This document shows positions 13,650-26,589 of a stretch of DNA of 64,000 nucleotides, piece after piece. This DNA comes from Kuschelorhynchus macadamiae (Eukaryota; Arthropoda; Insecta; Coleoptera; Curculionidae), in contig JAUTXW010005184.1 in assembly GCA_030620095.1 (NCBI GenBank), positions 252,501 through 316,500 of the forward strand. Direction: 5' to 3'. Below the pieces are notes generated by a model. That model was not told the origin of the DNA. It saw nothing but the letters and a program-made list of their open reading frames with translations, and did no database searches. How positions within the stretch are numbered: position 1 is the first letter of the stretch; each line of letters begins with the position of its first letter. The position numbers were made by a program, and so were the translations under genes.

Positions 13650-14130
13650 AGTATTTAAGGAATAATTCGAATTCGTACTAAACGAAAAGCCTAAGTATAA
13701 TGATATATTGTTTTTCTTGAATTGGATTATATTTCCATCTCAGATATTTAATCTGTTCCATCAAATGAGTTTAAAAACTGGCTTATTTAATTATTAAACT
13801 TCCCTTTGGCACCAGGAGAAAACAAAATCCTCATCCCTTTACCAAATTAAATTAATAAATTTAATTTATGTGTTTATCATTCGATAAGAGTAATCAGTAC
13901 ACATCCTCCAGATTCACTTTCTTTTCCAGAAGGATAAAGCAGTTTCTTATTTGGTACTACGAAATCTTATTAAAGTTTTACAATTCATCGTAAATGAATA
14001 TTTCTTACATTACATTACATATTTGTTTATATTGGAAAACAGAATTCAAGGACAGGCTTCAACAAATCGTCTATTCGAATAAGTACCTGAAGAAATTAGA
14101 TGGTGCTTTTTTCAAGAATTACCTTCTCGG
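13650..14130. repeat. Long direct repeat, copy 1 (partner 15460-15960)
   Basis: About 480 bp matches 15460-15960 in the same orientation. Shared blocks include ATGATATATTGTTTTTCTTG, TGGATTATATTTCCATCT, AACTTCCCTTTGGCACCAGG, TTCTTTTCCAGAAGG and AAAGCAGTTTCTTA. The open frame 13994-14194 within it has no recognised motif. Together with the modules at 14165-15350 this suggests flanking repeats of a ~1.8 kb unit. Confidence 0.8.
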
Positions 14131-14164
14131 AAAACGATTTTCTCTCAACAAAAACAATATTAAT

Positions 14165-15350
14165 TTTCCGCACAATCCCCTCTCTTTTGGTTGAGGTTAC
14201 TCCGTAGAGACGTCAAACATTGTCGCTAAATTTTGGTCTTTCCTGGACGAATTTACAAATGTGTGGTTGATTTTGTTATCCACGATTGTGTTTTATGATT
14301 TTTCTCCAAGTTTCTTACATCTTTCAACTATTATACCGCTACTCGAAGACGTCTAGAAAGACAGAAACAAAAGTCTAGTGGACAAATAGATAAATTTAAT
14401 TTTGCACTAATGTGAAATTTAAGTTTAAACTTTGTGAATAACTACTAGTTTGTTTTTTGCATTTATTTCAATAAATTATTTTAAAATGTAAAATATTCGT
14501 TCCAGCTGTTAATACACTGGGTATAGCAGAGTATAATATAATATATTCAATATAAGGCAAATACTCGTTTACATACAATACATATTCATGAAAAACATTT
14601 TATTTTGCAGTTTGATTGTATATGCAGCGAAGTACGAACGTACAAATAAATATCCAATACAATTCTATTGTTTGTTGTTAACTACCTTTTGTATGTCACA
14701 CTTTTATTTAATGGAGCTATTGAGAATATTTTTTTTTTACTTTATCTATGCTTCTAATTATTTGATCAATTTAGATCTACTAAATGAAAGTAAACATTTT
14801 ATAATTTGTTTTTGTGGACATGCCCACGATGTATTTCCCTTTTTATTTTAAGAATTGATCCGCACAATCACCTCTCTTTATTTATTGATTCTCTTGGGCT
14901 TGGATGTCACGACAGATGGTTGAGGTTACTCTCTAGAGAAGTCAAATATTGTTTCTAAATTTTGGTCTTTCTTGGCTCAATTTACAAATCCGTGGTTGAC
15001 TCCTGTCATCCACGATCCTTCTACTATTATACCGCTACTCGAATACGTTTAGGAAGACAGAAACAAGAGTTTAGTGGTTACCATACCTCATCTTTTTTTA
15101 CTTACGATTTATTTCCTTTTTTAAAGAATTTATCCGCACAATCACCTCACTTTTTTTTATTGATTTTCTTAGCAGGTGGCTAAGTTACCTCCATAGGGAC
15201 GTCAGATGTTTACCTAAATTTTGGGCATTTCTGGACGAATTCACAAAAGTGTGGCTGGCTCCTACTAGTGATTCCACGTTTGTTTTTCATAATTTTTCTT
15301 ACATCTTTTAACTTCAGTATACCTCTACCTAAAGACGTCTAATAAGACAG
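14165..15350. repeat. Three further copies of the ~330-bp module, plus copy B of the 7.1-kb repeat
   Basis: Module copies lie at about 14165-14382, 14815-15072 and 15118-15350, with the block order seen at 7430-7985 (ATCCGCACAATC, GAGGTTACTC, GACGTCA, ATACCGCTACTCGAAGACGT, AAGACAGAAACAA). Between the first two, 14440-14880 repeats 7080-7470. Open frames here (14588-14851, 14962-15183) share nothing across copies at protein level and are not called. Confidence 0.72.
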
Positions 15351-15459
15351 ATTGTAAGCGATTATTTGTTTCAATAATTAAACACATTTTAGTGTGTTAG
15401 TTAATAATGACAGTTTACTAATTAGTAAATAATTCTAAACTTCCAGTACGTATTTAAAA

Positions 15460-15960
15460 AAGCCTTTGAATTAGTATTAAACATAAAACCTAAGCAAAAT
15501 GATATATTGTTTTTCTTGAAATGGATTATATTTCCATCTGAGATATTAAATCTGTTCCATTAAACAAGTTTAATAATTGGCTTATTTAATTATTAAACTT
15601 CCCTTTGGCACCAGGAGAAAACAAATTTAAATTTAAGACCCGTCCCTTTATCAAATTAAATTAATACATTTAATTTATCCGTTTATCATCCGACAAGAGT
15701 AATCAAGTACGTATCCTCTGGATTCCCTTTCTTTTCCAGAAGGTCAAAGCAGTTTCTTACTTGGAACTACGAAAATGCTATTGAAATTTTACAATTTTTG
15801 TAAATGTATATTCATTACATTACAGTATTGTTCATATTGGAAAACGGAATCTATGGATTGACTTCAATAATGCGCCTAATCGACTAAGTATTTGAAGAAC
15901 TTAGACGTAATTTTTTCAGGAGGTACCTTCTGGGAAAAGGATATTCTCAACAAAAATAAT
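15460..15960. repeat. Long direct repeat, copy 2 (partner 13650-14130)
   Basis: See copy 1. The two copies differ by scattered substitutions and small indels, so they are not recent. Their spacing, ~1.8 kb with the modules between them, resembles long terminal repeats, but no coding region lies between. Confidence 0.8.
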
Positions 15961-16374
15961 TTAAAACCTGGAAGCACGAGTTAAAAACTGCAGCTTCGGG
16001 TGGCATTTTCATATTCTACCAACGCTAAACACATTTGGCTAACTTCGATTCGTTAAGAATATACGAATATGAAATTAAAACTATCTATATGCATTGCCTA
16101 AAGCGATAGCAGTATTTTAACGGGAAACTAAAACGCTGGCATTTTATATGCGTTGTGAAAACCAATAGCATGAATAAATCTTAAAGGTTTCTAGATTTAT
16201 TTCAGAGTTGAGGGCTGTTGCTGGTAATTGGAAAAGAGTGGTTCGATCACAATACTTAGGGCCTAGGATTCTTTGTACCATCATACAATTCTGGCACATC
16301 GCTGTAGCCCTTAAATTAATATAAAACGCAGGCTTTGTGGTTGTTTTTTAAAGCTTTTTCACATGACAATTAGA
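15961..16374. other. Nothing recognised
   Basis: About 400 bases between the direct repeat and the Penelope-like element, with no motif or repeat that I can support. Confidence 0.35.
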
Positions 16375-16985
16375 ATTAACGAGGGATATATGAAGACAAA
16401 AGACTTTTTTCTCACAAGACTTCATTTCGGTTTACCGGTTTCGGGTGCTTTGTATTTGGTCCCCTTCTTCACAACCACTACAAAAATTAATTGGAAATCA
16501 AATCTACCAAACCTAACCACACTCGTCAATCCTACTTCTAGAAAAACAAAAATAAATACAATTCTCTCAGTCAGAAGTTGCACAATAAAATATATAACAA
16601 TACCTATTCATAAAAAATTCGGAAAAATCAGAAGCAATGTAAAACGTAACATTAATACACCAAAAGACAAACAAACAAAAATCAAGCAACAGGGAGATAT
16701 TTTAAGCCTTGACCGTTTGACGATATACAAATTTTTATTTGTTAATAACTTTTGGAAACAATGATGTCCTCTATCGAATAAACAAGAAAATATAACTATT
16801 TATCCTTTTAAACGTTGATAGTATGCTAGTTTTATATTACAGCTCTTTCTTACGGTGTTCCAAAAATATAAATGATTCTCGGTAGATGCTGCTACAATGC
16901 TAGTAAAATTATTTAACTATTAAAAACACTTCCCAAATACGAGGAAAACGCAAGCTTATATAAAACAATTGTGATACTCTGGACC
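16375..16985 (-). repeat. PLE-A pLTR copy 1
   Basis: Begins on the plus strand with AACGAGGGATATATGAAGAC and contains the TTCGGTTTACCGGTTTCGG block. It matches 19290-19890 directly and 20170-20790 in reverse complement. It lacks about 26 bases present in copy 2 near 19613. Confidence 0.88.
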
Positions 16986-16989
16986 AACA

Positions 16990-19283
16990 TTTTTTAGAAG
17001 AACAAAGTGAAAAGGAAATTTCCGTCAAAGTTTTGTTTTGCGTTAAGAATTAGTTGTTGCCTTTTGTTATGCTTTAGAATTTCGAGGATTTCTAGATTAT
17101 TTAAAAGATATTTTTTTTGGACAGATGTGTAATATTTGAAAATTCTTGTCGATATCAAAAGATCGTTTCCAAGATATGTTTTGCAAAAAGAGATTCTTCG
17201 GAATTATTTCTTATATGTCTCAGGTGTTGGTTTCTTCTGGTTTTAAAATTTCTGTAAGTTCTACCCACATATGTTGCCTGGCAGTAGCAAACAATTTTAT
17301 AAATACCAGATTTTAGTAAAATATCGGTTTAATCTTTATTATTTATTACAGCGTTATCTATGGCATTGTTAGGTTTAAAGGCTACTGTAAGATTATATTA
17401 TTTAAAAAAGTTTTGAATACGGTATGCTACTGGGCTATTGAATGTAATAGAGGCATATTTATTTAGTGAATCTGTCGTTTTTTTTGTACTATAGAAAAAA
17501 TGTTAGTAAAACATTTTTAATTTTTCTTTCTTTGTATAATTTTATCAACAAGCGACTGGTTGTAATTGTGAGCGGTGGCTATTTGTTTGATAATCTTTAT
17601 CTCGTTTTTAAACGATTGTTCGTCAAGGGGAATTTCTAAAGCTCTCTCAATGTATTTATGAAATGCTGCTAATTTATATGACGCAAGATGATTGGATAAA
17701 TCGTCTATAACAACCCCTGTATGAGCCTTTTTTCTATAAATGTTAAAAGTGTGTTTGTTGTTTATATTTGTTATACTCAAATCCAAAAAATTTAAAGTTG
17801 TGTTTTCATTCTGTATTTTTATGGTAAATTTAATTTTGTCGTGAATCAAATTAATTTTATGAATAAATTAATTTAGTTCGTCAAGACTCCCTCTCCATAA
17901 ACAAATTATATCATCAACGTATCTTGCGAAATATATAATGTGTTTAGAATATGTTGTGTCATTTAAAATGTGAAGTATTTCAAAATTATCCCTAAATAGC
18001 CAGGAAGGGGGATAGTGGAGATCCCATTGCTAATCCCTTGTCTTGACAGTATGTAGTGTTTCTAAAGTTAAAAAAGTTTTGTTGTAAACAAACGCGGCAC
18101 AGACAAATTGCTATTATTTAACTTGTTTTTAAAAATATTTAATGTATCATTGATAGGTATATTTGTAAAAAGATTAGATACATCAAGTGAGACCAAAATA
18201 CTGTTCGAAGGTATATCTATTTTATTCTGTTTGCGAGTTCCAAGTTATTTTTTAACGTCTGTTGAAATTTAATATTTAAATTTATTTTTATGAAATTATT
18301 CAGCCATTTAGCTAAATTATATGTGGGAGAGTTGTAGAAGGACACCACAGGTCTTATAGGCATTTCTTGCGGATTTTCGGTTTTACGAGTTTTAATTAGT
18401 CCATAGAGACAGAGAATGGTTTTAAAATCTGGGAGTAAATTTTTTATATCTTTTTGATTTAAAATTGACTTGAAATTTTTGATTGTCTCTTTAACTTTAT
18501 TTATAAAGGATGGTAATTTTGGGTTAATGATTTTAAAACTGTTTTCTGAAATGAACTTTAAATCCTTTTCGTTGTTTTTGAGTTTGTAATTCAAAATGTA
18601 AGTAGTCTAGTTCTTTTTTAAGAAATGCTTTACAACTTTGTCGGGCTTTAAACTTATCTCCCTGATCCAATCTTTGGATTACCGATTCCGTTTCCACGGC
18701 CATTCATTCCAAATTATCTATATCTAGACTTAAAGCCTCTACTTAGTATATTAGTTTCATCCTGAGAAAAATTAATATTTGATAAGTTTAAAACAGCTGG
18801 GTAAATTTGGTGGTTATTATCACTCTGATTATTAATACTTATATCATTTCTATGTTTTAACAAATTAATTTTCTTACAAAATTTTGTTCGTTTTTCCCTG
18901 TTGATTCTTGTACATGTCTGATGTATTTTTCCTAGAAAATTAGTAAGAGAATCGTAACTGTACAAAACTGTCAACCGGTCATAATTATATTTTAATTTTA
19001 TGTTAACCATATTTAAAATCTTATAGCTATTCCTAATTTCTTCCTTCAAAAAACCGTTTTTAAGATTTCGTAGAAGAGAGCGATTTCTCTGTGATAAGCT
19101 CGGTTGATTAATCTTGATCTGGATATGATTTGGTGTTAAGTCCATTTTCATACACTTCTTGTTGAAAAAAATGTCGGCTTGGCAGCGGGTTTTCTTAATG
19201 GACAACTTCTTGTAGTATTGGGTTAATTGTGCTAGACTAGCATTAGAATAGTTTTCGAATGGTGCACCCATAATGTGAATCAT
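16990..19283 (-). pseudogene. Penelope-like reverse transcriptase with GIY-YIG endonuclease, decayed
   Basis: A retroelement polyprotein that would copy RNA (reverse transcriptase) and nick target DNA (GIY-YIG). N-terminal part: 19283-18714, with ILSRGFK near its end, a Penelope landmark; start probably MGAPFENYSN at 19271. RT part: 18594-18217 with IRPVVSFYNSPTYNLAKW; then GLAMGSPLSP at about 18045-18015, YVDD (the catalytic metal-binding motif) in ARYVDDIICLW near 17920, and 17849-17517 with LNFLDLSI and YRKKAHTG, the usual RT end. The endonuclease follows at about 17313-17160, with SGIYKIVCYCQATYVGRTYR containing GIY and YVG. At least four frame breaks separate these parts, so the gene is dead as read. 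Confidence 0.88.
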
Positions 19284-19289
19284 ATATAT

Positions 19290-19890
19290 AACGAGGGATA
19301 TGTGAAGACAAAAGACTTTTTTAGCACAAGAATTTATTTCGGTTTACCGGTTTCGGTTGCTTTGCACCTTCTTCAGAACCCCTACAAAAATTAATTGAAA
19401 ATCAAATCTACCAAACCTAACCACACTCGTCAATCTTACTTCTAAAGAAGTAAAAAACAATACTTACAATTCTCTCAGTCAGAAGTTGCGCAATAAAATA
19501 TATAACAATAATTATTCATAAAAAATTCGGAAAAATCAGAAGCAATGTAAAACGTAACATTAATACACCAAAAGACAAAAAACAGCCAACAGGGAGATAT
19601 TTTAAGTACTTCGTCGGTGATGAAAGAAATGCCTTGACCGTTTGACGATATACAAATTTTTATTTGTTAATAACTTTTGGAAGCAATGATGTCCTCTATC
19701 GAGTAAACAAGAAAATATAACTATTTATCCTTTAAAACATTGATAGTATGCTATTTTGATATTACAGTTCTTTCTTACGGCGTTCCAAAAATCTAAATGA
19801 TTCTTGTTAGATGCTGCTACAATGCTAGTAAAATTATTTAACTATTAAAAACACTTTCCAATTACGAAGAAAACGCAAACTTATATAAAA
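19290..19890 (-). repeat. PLE-A pLTR copy 2 (upstream of the RT frame)
   Basis: Direct copy of 16375-16985 with about 26 extra bases near 19613 (TACTTCGTCGGTGATG...). On the minus strand it lies immediately upstream of the RT start codon, as expected of the 5' pLTR, which would carry the promoter. Confidence 0.88.
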
Positions 19891-19892
19891 CA

Positions 19893-20162
19893 ATTGTGAT
19901 ATTTAAAACCAGAAAACACGAACACCGGAGACATAATAGAAATAATTCTGATGAATCTCTTTTTGCAAAACGTATCTTGCTAACGAATCATTCTTTTAAT
20001 ATCTTGACAAGAATTTTCAAATATTACACATCTGTCCAAAAAAATAATCTTTTAAATAATCTAGAAAGCCTCGAAATTCTAAAGCATAACAAAAGAGAAC
20101 AACTAAGTCTTAACGCACAACAAAACTTTGACGGGAATTTCCTTTTCTTCTTGTTCTGCTAA
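19893..20162 (+). pseudogene. PLE-A GIY-YIG 3' fragment, inverted 5'-truncated copy
   Basis: The plus strand encodes FKTRKHEHRRHNRNNS and then about 70 residues to a stop at 20162. This matches the minus-strand frame read from about 17250 down to 17000. The GIY and YIG motifs themselves are missing because truncation falls inside the domain. It is followed by its own pLTR at 20170. Confidence 0.8.
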
Positions 20163-20169
20163 AAAATGT

Positions 20170-20790
20170 TGGTTCAGAATATCTTAATTGTTTTATATAA
20201 GTTTGCGTTTTCCTCGTATTTGGAAGTGTTTTTAGTTAAATAATTTTACTAGCACTGTAGCAGCATCTACCGAGAATTATTTATATTTTTGAAAGAAAGA
20301 ACAGTGATATAAAAATAGCATACTATCAACGTTTTAAAGGATAAAGAGTTATATTTTCTTGTTTACTCGATAGAGGACATCATTGCTTCCAAAAGTTATT
20401 AACAAATAAAAATTTGTATATCGTCAAACGGTCAAGGCGATGTACTTAAAATATCTCCCTGTTGATTGTTTTTTGTTTGTTTGTCTTTCGGTGTATTAAT
20501 GTTACATTTTACCATGCTTCTGATTTTTCCGAATTTTTTATGAATAGGTTTTGTTATATATTTTATTGTGCAACTTCTGACTGAGACAATTCTAAGTATT
20601 GTTTTTTATTTTGTTAGAAGTAGGATTGACGAGTGTGGTTAGGTTTGGTAGATTTGATTTTCAATTAATTTTGTAGGGGTTCTGAAGAAGGGGAGCAACT
20701 ACAAAGCACCCGAAACCGGTAAACCGAAAGAAATTCTTGTGAGAAAAAAGTCTTTTGTCTTCACATATCCCTTGTTATATATATGACTCA
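20170..20790 (+). repeat. PLE-A pLTR copy 3, inverted relative to copies 1 and 2
   Basis: Reverse complement of 19290-19890. It carries CTGAAGAAGGGG at 20684 and CGAAACCGGTAAACCG. Together with copy 2 it forms ~600-bp arms around a ~280-base loop, so single strands of this region would fold strongly. Confidence 0.88.
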
Positions 20791-20815
20791 CATTATGGGT
20801 GAACCATTGGAAAAC
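20791..20815 (+). pseudogene. Start of a tandem PLE-A open frame (remnant)
   Basis: Immediately after pLTR copy 3, CACATTATGGGTGAACCATT reads MGEPLEND before a stop. This parallels the MGAPFENY start of the main copy. It indicates that the plus-strand truncated copy was once followed in tandem by another full element. Confidence 0.65.
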
Positions 20816-20859
20816 GATTAGAATTAAATATAATTCGTCTAAAATATTTCAAATAAGAT

Positions 20860-20887
20860 GAGAAGAATGGCCATGGCTATTCTTCTC
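20860..20887. repeat. 28-bp near-perfect palindrome
   Basis: GAGAAGAATGGCCATGGC followed by TATTCTTCTC is self-complementary with one mismatched pair. It sits about 45 bases beyond the end of PLE-A. Confidence 0.8.
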
Positions 20888-21136
20888 AATAAACTTCAAC
20901 CCTTTGCAAAATCTTTAAAATTAGTTTATGTGAATTAGCGATATAAGCGTCGCGACTATCAGCAATCGTTCCGTTAGTTCGACGTGATGTCTGGGATAAC
21001 AAGTTTTAATTATGACATACCTACATATTATTCAAGCTTTGCCGTTAATTTATATAGATTTATGCCAGTTTCAGAAATGTCATAATTAAGTATTATCAAC
21101 TGTTTATTTAAAGTAAACGTGTATTTTTAATATTAA

Positions 21137-21290
21137 AGGTTGAACGAAGGACAAAAATCCGCAATAATAACTCGTCTAAGGGATGGGAATAGTATAAGAA
21201 ATATTGCTGAAAAACGCAGATCGCTAAAAGCACTTTTATTGGCAAACAAAAAGATATAGCAAGGAAACCTGGTCGCTTCAAAAATGGGTT
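21137..21290 (+). pseudogene. Tc1-like transposase helix-turn-helix fragment
   Basis: The plus strand reads LNEGQKSAIITRLRDGNSIR followed by NIAEK, then in a shifted frame ARKPGRF. A helix-turn-helix of the pattern L..G..IR.IA followed by a RKPGR block is typical of the paired-like N-terminal region of Tc1/mariner transposases. No DDE catalytic domain follows. Short fragment; family call is by resemblance only. Confidence 0.45.
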
Positions 21291-22398
<1,108 letters not shown>

Positions 22399-24335
22399 CC
22401 GTACTTAATGAAGCCCGGAGAGGAACGGACCGCTTCAGAGCCCGGCACTTGTAAAGGGTTTAAGAGTGTATATTTTTCTCTTATCGTTTTAAAATCATTG
22501 AAAACCTATAGAGGGGTAAATATTTCCTTACAGAATTGCCGATAGAAATATTAGCGACGTTGTACAGCCCAAAAATATATTTTTAATTCGTTTATAAGCC
22601 CACTGGTATTCAAATGTATACCACTGATTCGTTGGGAAGCCCAGCGGTGTTGCCGAATATACTTTTACTTCGAATAACAGTAGTAAGTATGTTCACACTT
22701 GTAAAATCTTAGATTCAAATGAATAAGGTTGCTAATTATAATAATTGTTAAATAAGTACCTAGCAAGACTTGGGGTAGCCATTTTAATATTTGTTTATGA
22801 AAATAAGAATGGCCGTTTTAAACTCGAAGAGTTTTATTATAACATATTATTAATACCTTTTTTATCTGTGTTATGCTTTTCGTTATTCTGAAGCCAAAGC
22901 CAGTTCAAACAATCCATTATTTCTAGTATTTCCCACACGAGAAACGAAAACTGATGTTAACTTCTTTCTGTACATTGTGATTTAGATTACGTAGAGACTC
23001 AGCTGCAAATATATTTTCTTAAATTTCAAATTTTAACACCTTTTCGACATTTTTCAAAAATTGTGGATTGCTGCATTGACTGCTTATTTTTCAAATTCAA
23101 AAATAATTTAAAAAATCAATTTATCCAATTGTTAAAAAATCTTATATACCTTTATCATAATTTTATAAAGTGATTAAATAACTGGTTTACTAGATTGCTA
23201 GCTGTTTATCTCATGATAGCTTAAGTGAAAATTTACATTGATATTTATTTAAAGCAGCAGTTACACAACAAATTTTCATTTTATACATATTTCACAATAT
23301 ACATTTAAGAAAATAAGCTGTTTAACTATAAACAATTTCCAGATAACTGAATCGCCCTGTAAAAATTAGTTATCATGAAACAGACAAAATAAGGCAGCTT
23401 TAGTTTTTTTTTTCGGCAATATCTTAAATTTAATTATGTTCAAGGTCAAAGTTTTTAGGTAGGTATCATTACTACAAAATATGTAAAAAGGTCGTTGTAG
23501 AACCCGATTGTATATAACTAAAACGATTTATTACGTTCGTTGTAAATAATGAGCGAGCTATTTTTAGGTTCAAGGCCGAGTTTTTATTATGCAAGTAATT
23601 TCCTATTGTAGTCGTTTGTTTTTGGGCTTTGCAGAGTAGTAGTTGTGCAGTGAGTGAAGTAGGTAAGTATTTATATTTTCTGCGCATCATGATATGACCG
23701 TGATGCGTAAAGCACCCAAATAGTTTATAGCACATAAATTTTGAAAAGATAGACATTTAAGGATGACTAGAAAGAAGAATTAGGTTTTCGGATGTTAATA
23801 CAAAAAATTATTGATAGGTAACTATAGTGCGTTTAAAATTGTGAATTATATCGCTAAAAATAATTTGGTAATTTAATGCAAAGTACAATTCTTTGTAAGT
23901 ATGTAGCCTCAATTCAACAGTTTATTTTCTATTATGAAGTCTGCGTCCGCCACGGTTTTGAAAGCAGCAATATTTCTCCTAGAGAATATTTAAAAATATT
24001 TTTTATCGGCTATAGGGTGTTTCATGATTTTAACTAAAGATTTCAAAGGTTTTAATTTAATTTTATTTTTGTAACAAGCCCCCTGTTATTTATTCTGTTA
24101 AAGAATATTTTTCTCAGATCCATTTTCAAAAAATGAGATCGATCGAAAATTTGACGGTTTTATGGTCTCTTATCGGAAAATATATTATTTCGAAATTGGA
24201 TGTGCTCTAATTTAAAGTGTGTCACGCCGTGCCCAAAAAGTCAGAAGAGGTTGTGCTTTATTAAAAAATTTGAGATAAAACTTTTTAATTGGGGTGCAAA
24301 AATGTAAAAAAAATTAAGAATATATAACTCCAGAG
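22399..24335. other. No gene recognised over 1.9 kb
   Basis: Includes a minus-strand open frame 23472-23756 (94 codons) with no recognisable domain. The motif GGTCGTTGTAGAACCCGA at 23490 recurs with one change at 32212. Nothing further can be supported. Confidence 0.35.
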
Positions 24336-24339
24336 AATT

Positions 24340-25200
24340 TTTTTTTGAGACATTCCTAGCAAGACACAATAAAGCTCGTTTGCTCGATTTATTATCAAAA
24401 AATCGGATCGGTCAAGTTTCCCTACGGAACCAAACGAATTTCTAAAAGAGATATACCATTATTTTGCAGACATTTTGTACACAATAAAATTTTGCACACT
24501 CACCCAAGAGAAACTAAAGCAGTTTTTTAAACGAGAGGCAAACTTGACCGTCTCCCCCCGTCTTTCTAAATATCTAAATATTTGTATGTCAACCGATTCA
24601 CCTAATTTTGCATACCCATTTTTAAATTTTGCGCCCCCTCCTAGAGAAAGTTATGGAGTGTTGAAAATTTGTATCCCCCTCCTTCGTCTGTCACCAAATT
24701 GTAAAACTTATGCTACTCGATTCACTTATTTTTGCACACGTATCTTTAAATTTTGCACACCTTCCTAGAGAAAGTTATGGGTTGTCAAAAATTTACATTT
24801 CGCCCAACCCCCCATCTGTCATGAAATTGAAACCTTCTATGCTACTCGATTCACCTAATGTTGCACACCAATTCTTAAATTTTGCGCACCTTCCTAGAGA
24901 AAGTTATGGAGTATTGAAAATTTGCATTTCCCCCGTCTCTGTCACCAAATTGTAAAACTTTTATTCTACTCGATTCACACTTATTTTTAGATTTTACACA
25001 CTTTTCTAAAAAAAGTTATGATGCGTCGAAAATTTGCTATTTTTCTTCTGTCAGTCGAGAAATTGAAAAACTGTTATGTTGCTCGATTTGCCTAATTTTG
25101 CACACTTATTTTAATTTTTTGCATTTCTAGAGGAAGTTATGCGGTTTTAAAAGATGTTCATTTTCGCTGCCGTCAATAACGAAATTGAAACACATTACTC
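24340..25200. repeat. Degenerate ~120-bp tandem repeat
   Basis: At least six diverged copies (starting near 24365, 24590, 24712, 24840, 24965, 25080) of a unit with ordered blocks: CTCGATTCACCTAATTTTGC, ACACCNATTTNTAAATTTTG, CCTAGAGAAAGTTATGG, GAAAATTTGCAT, a C-rich tract, and GTCACCAAATTGTAAAACTT. The open frames 24475-24768 and 24710-24955 are translations of the repeat and are not called. Confidence 0.82.
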
Positions 25201-25489
25201 TTGACTTTTTGTGTAGGATTATTTTAACATTTTAATTTTTTTTAAACAGGTGCCTGTATCAAACATTTTATATCTTTAACTTTTTGTATAATTTCCTTTA
25301 ATACAGTTATTGATTATTTAATTTTTTTTAAATAATTAACTCGTAATATTTATCTCTTTTTGCAAGTATCAGCTTCATGCAGTGACGTCATACAAACCGC
25401 ACTTGTATCGTAATAGAGCCACATGTATTACATGTGCGCAAAATTAGAGGAATTGAGTAGCATAAAAAAAATATTTTGTAATGGTCGAG

Positions 25490-25720
25490 GGGTGAGGGAT
25501 AAATTTTAAAAGCCCCTTAACAACATTAACCGAATAGCATAAAAAAATAATTTCGTAAGGGACTCGTCATAACTTTCTCTAGGAAAGTGTGCAAAAATAG
25601 AACAGCATTTAAAAAATTCAATTTCATGACAGTCGGAGGGAAAATTCAAATTTTTAGAAACCCCATAAGTTTCTTCAGGAGAGTGTGTATAATGCGAAAA
25701 TAAATATGAAAAAATAGGGT
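25490..25720. repeat. Inverted copies of the ~120-bp repeat
   Basis: CATAACTTTCTCTAGGAAAG followed by TGTGCAAAA, and TTCAATTTCATGACAGTCGG, are reverse complements of the blocks in the array at 24340-25200. About two units are present in opposite orientation. Confidence 0.75.
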
Positions 25721-25749
25721 AAAGTAATAGTAAAACAGCTTCCACCTTT

Positions 25750-26589
25750 ATATCTCAGTTGTTGAAACTACATCCAGTGACACTAGTTTCAAGTTTATTG
25801 CGATATGTAACCTTTATTCTTCAAAAAATTTTAACTTTAGACACTAAAATAGGAAACTGCAAAACGCTGAACTTTTAATTCATCCGTTCAGATTTTACAG
25901 TCCCAACCGTCTAATTTTTAATACCAAATATAGGATTTAAAAATAGAAAAAAAAATATAATATTCTATTAAACAAGCCAAGATTATGCCTGTCTAGCATT
26001 AATCGAAAATCTTGTATAATTATGATTGTTTCTGCTTTGAAAACCTTCTAAAACCTTAAAACTGTTACTAATTCAACTTTTCACTGACTTATTTTTATTT
26101 AAAGATCGTCCATTTTTTTACATATAACTAACCGTGTATAAGTATGACACTCATTGTTATTAAAACAAATATATTTTTGTCTGACTATGTCAAATGCATG
26201 TAAACTTTTCAAAAACTTTTTAGACAAAATGTTGGATTTCATTTAAAAATGAGCAATGTGAAACAAAAAATAAAACATTTTTTATTATTAAAAGAGAAGC
26301 CACCTTTTAATTTGGCCCATTGTGAAATTCAAAAACGAACTGTAACTGTTTTTGGATTAGTGGCACCAGACTAGCTGCATACTACAATAAGGAAACTTTT
26401 AAACATCTTTTCAGAATTTTAGTGCTCGTTTTATAAAAACTTTCTTCTGCATGGGTTATCGCAGTGTAAAAATTCTCAAAATGTTATCTTCATTTGGAAG
26501 TTTGTTTTAATTTTATTTTTTTTGCAGCACATTTATTTATAACGACCCGTGATTTATATCTAAGAAGGATCGTTCATTCCTATTAAATC
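25750..26589. other. No gene recognised; upstream of the recombinase gene
   Basis: AT-rich. A TTTTTTTTGCAG at 26517-26526 resembles a splice acceptor 60 bases before the first ATG of the next gene, so a non-coding 5' exon may lie upstream. Nothing firmer. Confidence 0.25.

Larger units (their letters stand above)
16375..20815 (-). mobile_element. Penelope-like retroelement A with inverted partial copy
   Basis: Read on the minus strand the locus is pLTR (19890-19290), a degenerate RT plus GIY-YIG open frame (19283 to ~16990), and a second direct pLTR (16985-16375). Head-to-head with it on the plus strand lies a 5'-truncated copy: a GIY-YIG 3' end (19893-20162), its pLTR (20170-20790) and the first few codons of a next open frame (20791-20815). 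LTR-like direct repeats, inverted truncated copies and tandem junctions are known habits of Penelope-like elements. No target duplication was identified. Confidence 0.85.

Noticed and set aside
16363..16764. Plus-strand open frame of 133 codons
   Set aside because: It lies wholly within pLTR copy 1 of PLE-A, and the equivalent regions of copies 2 and 3 do not keep the frame.
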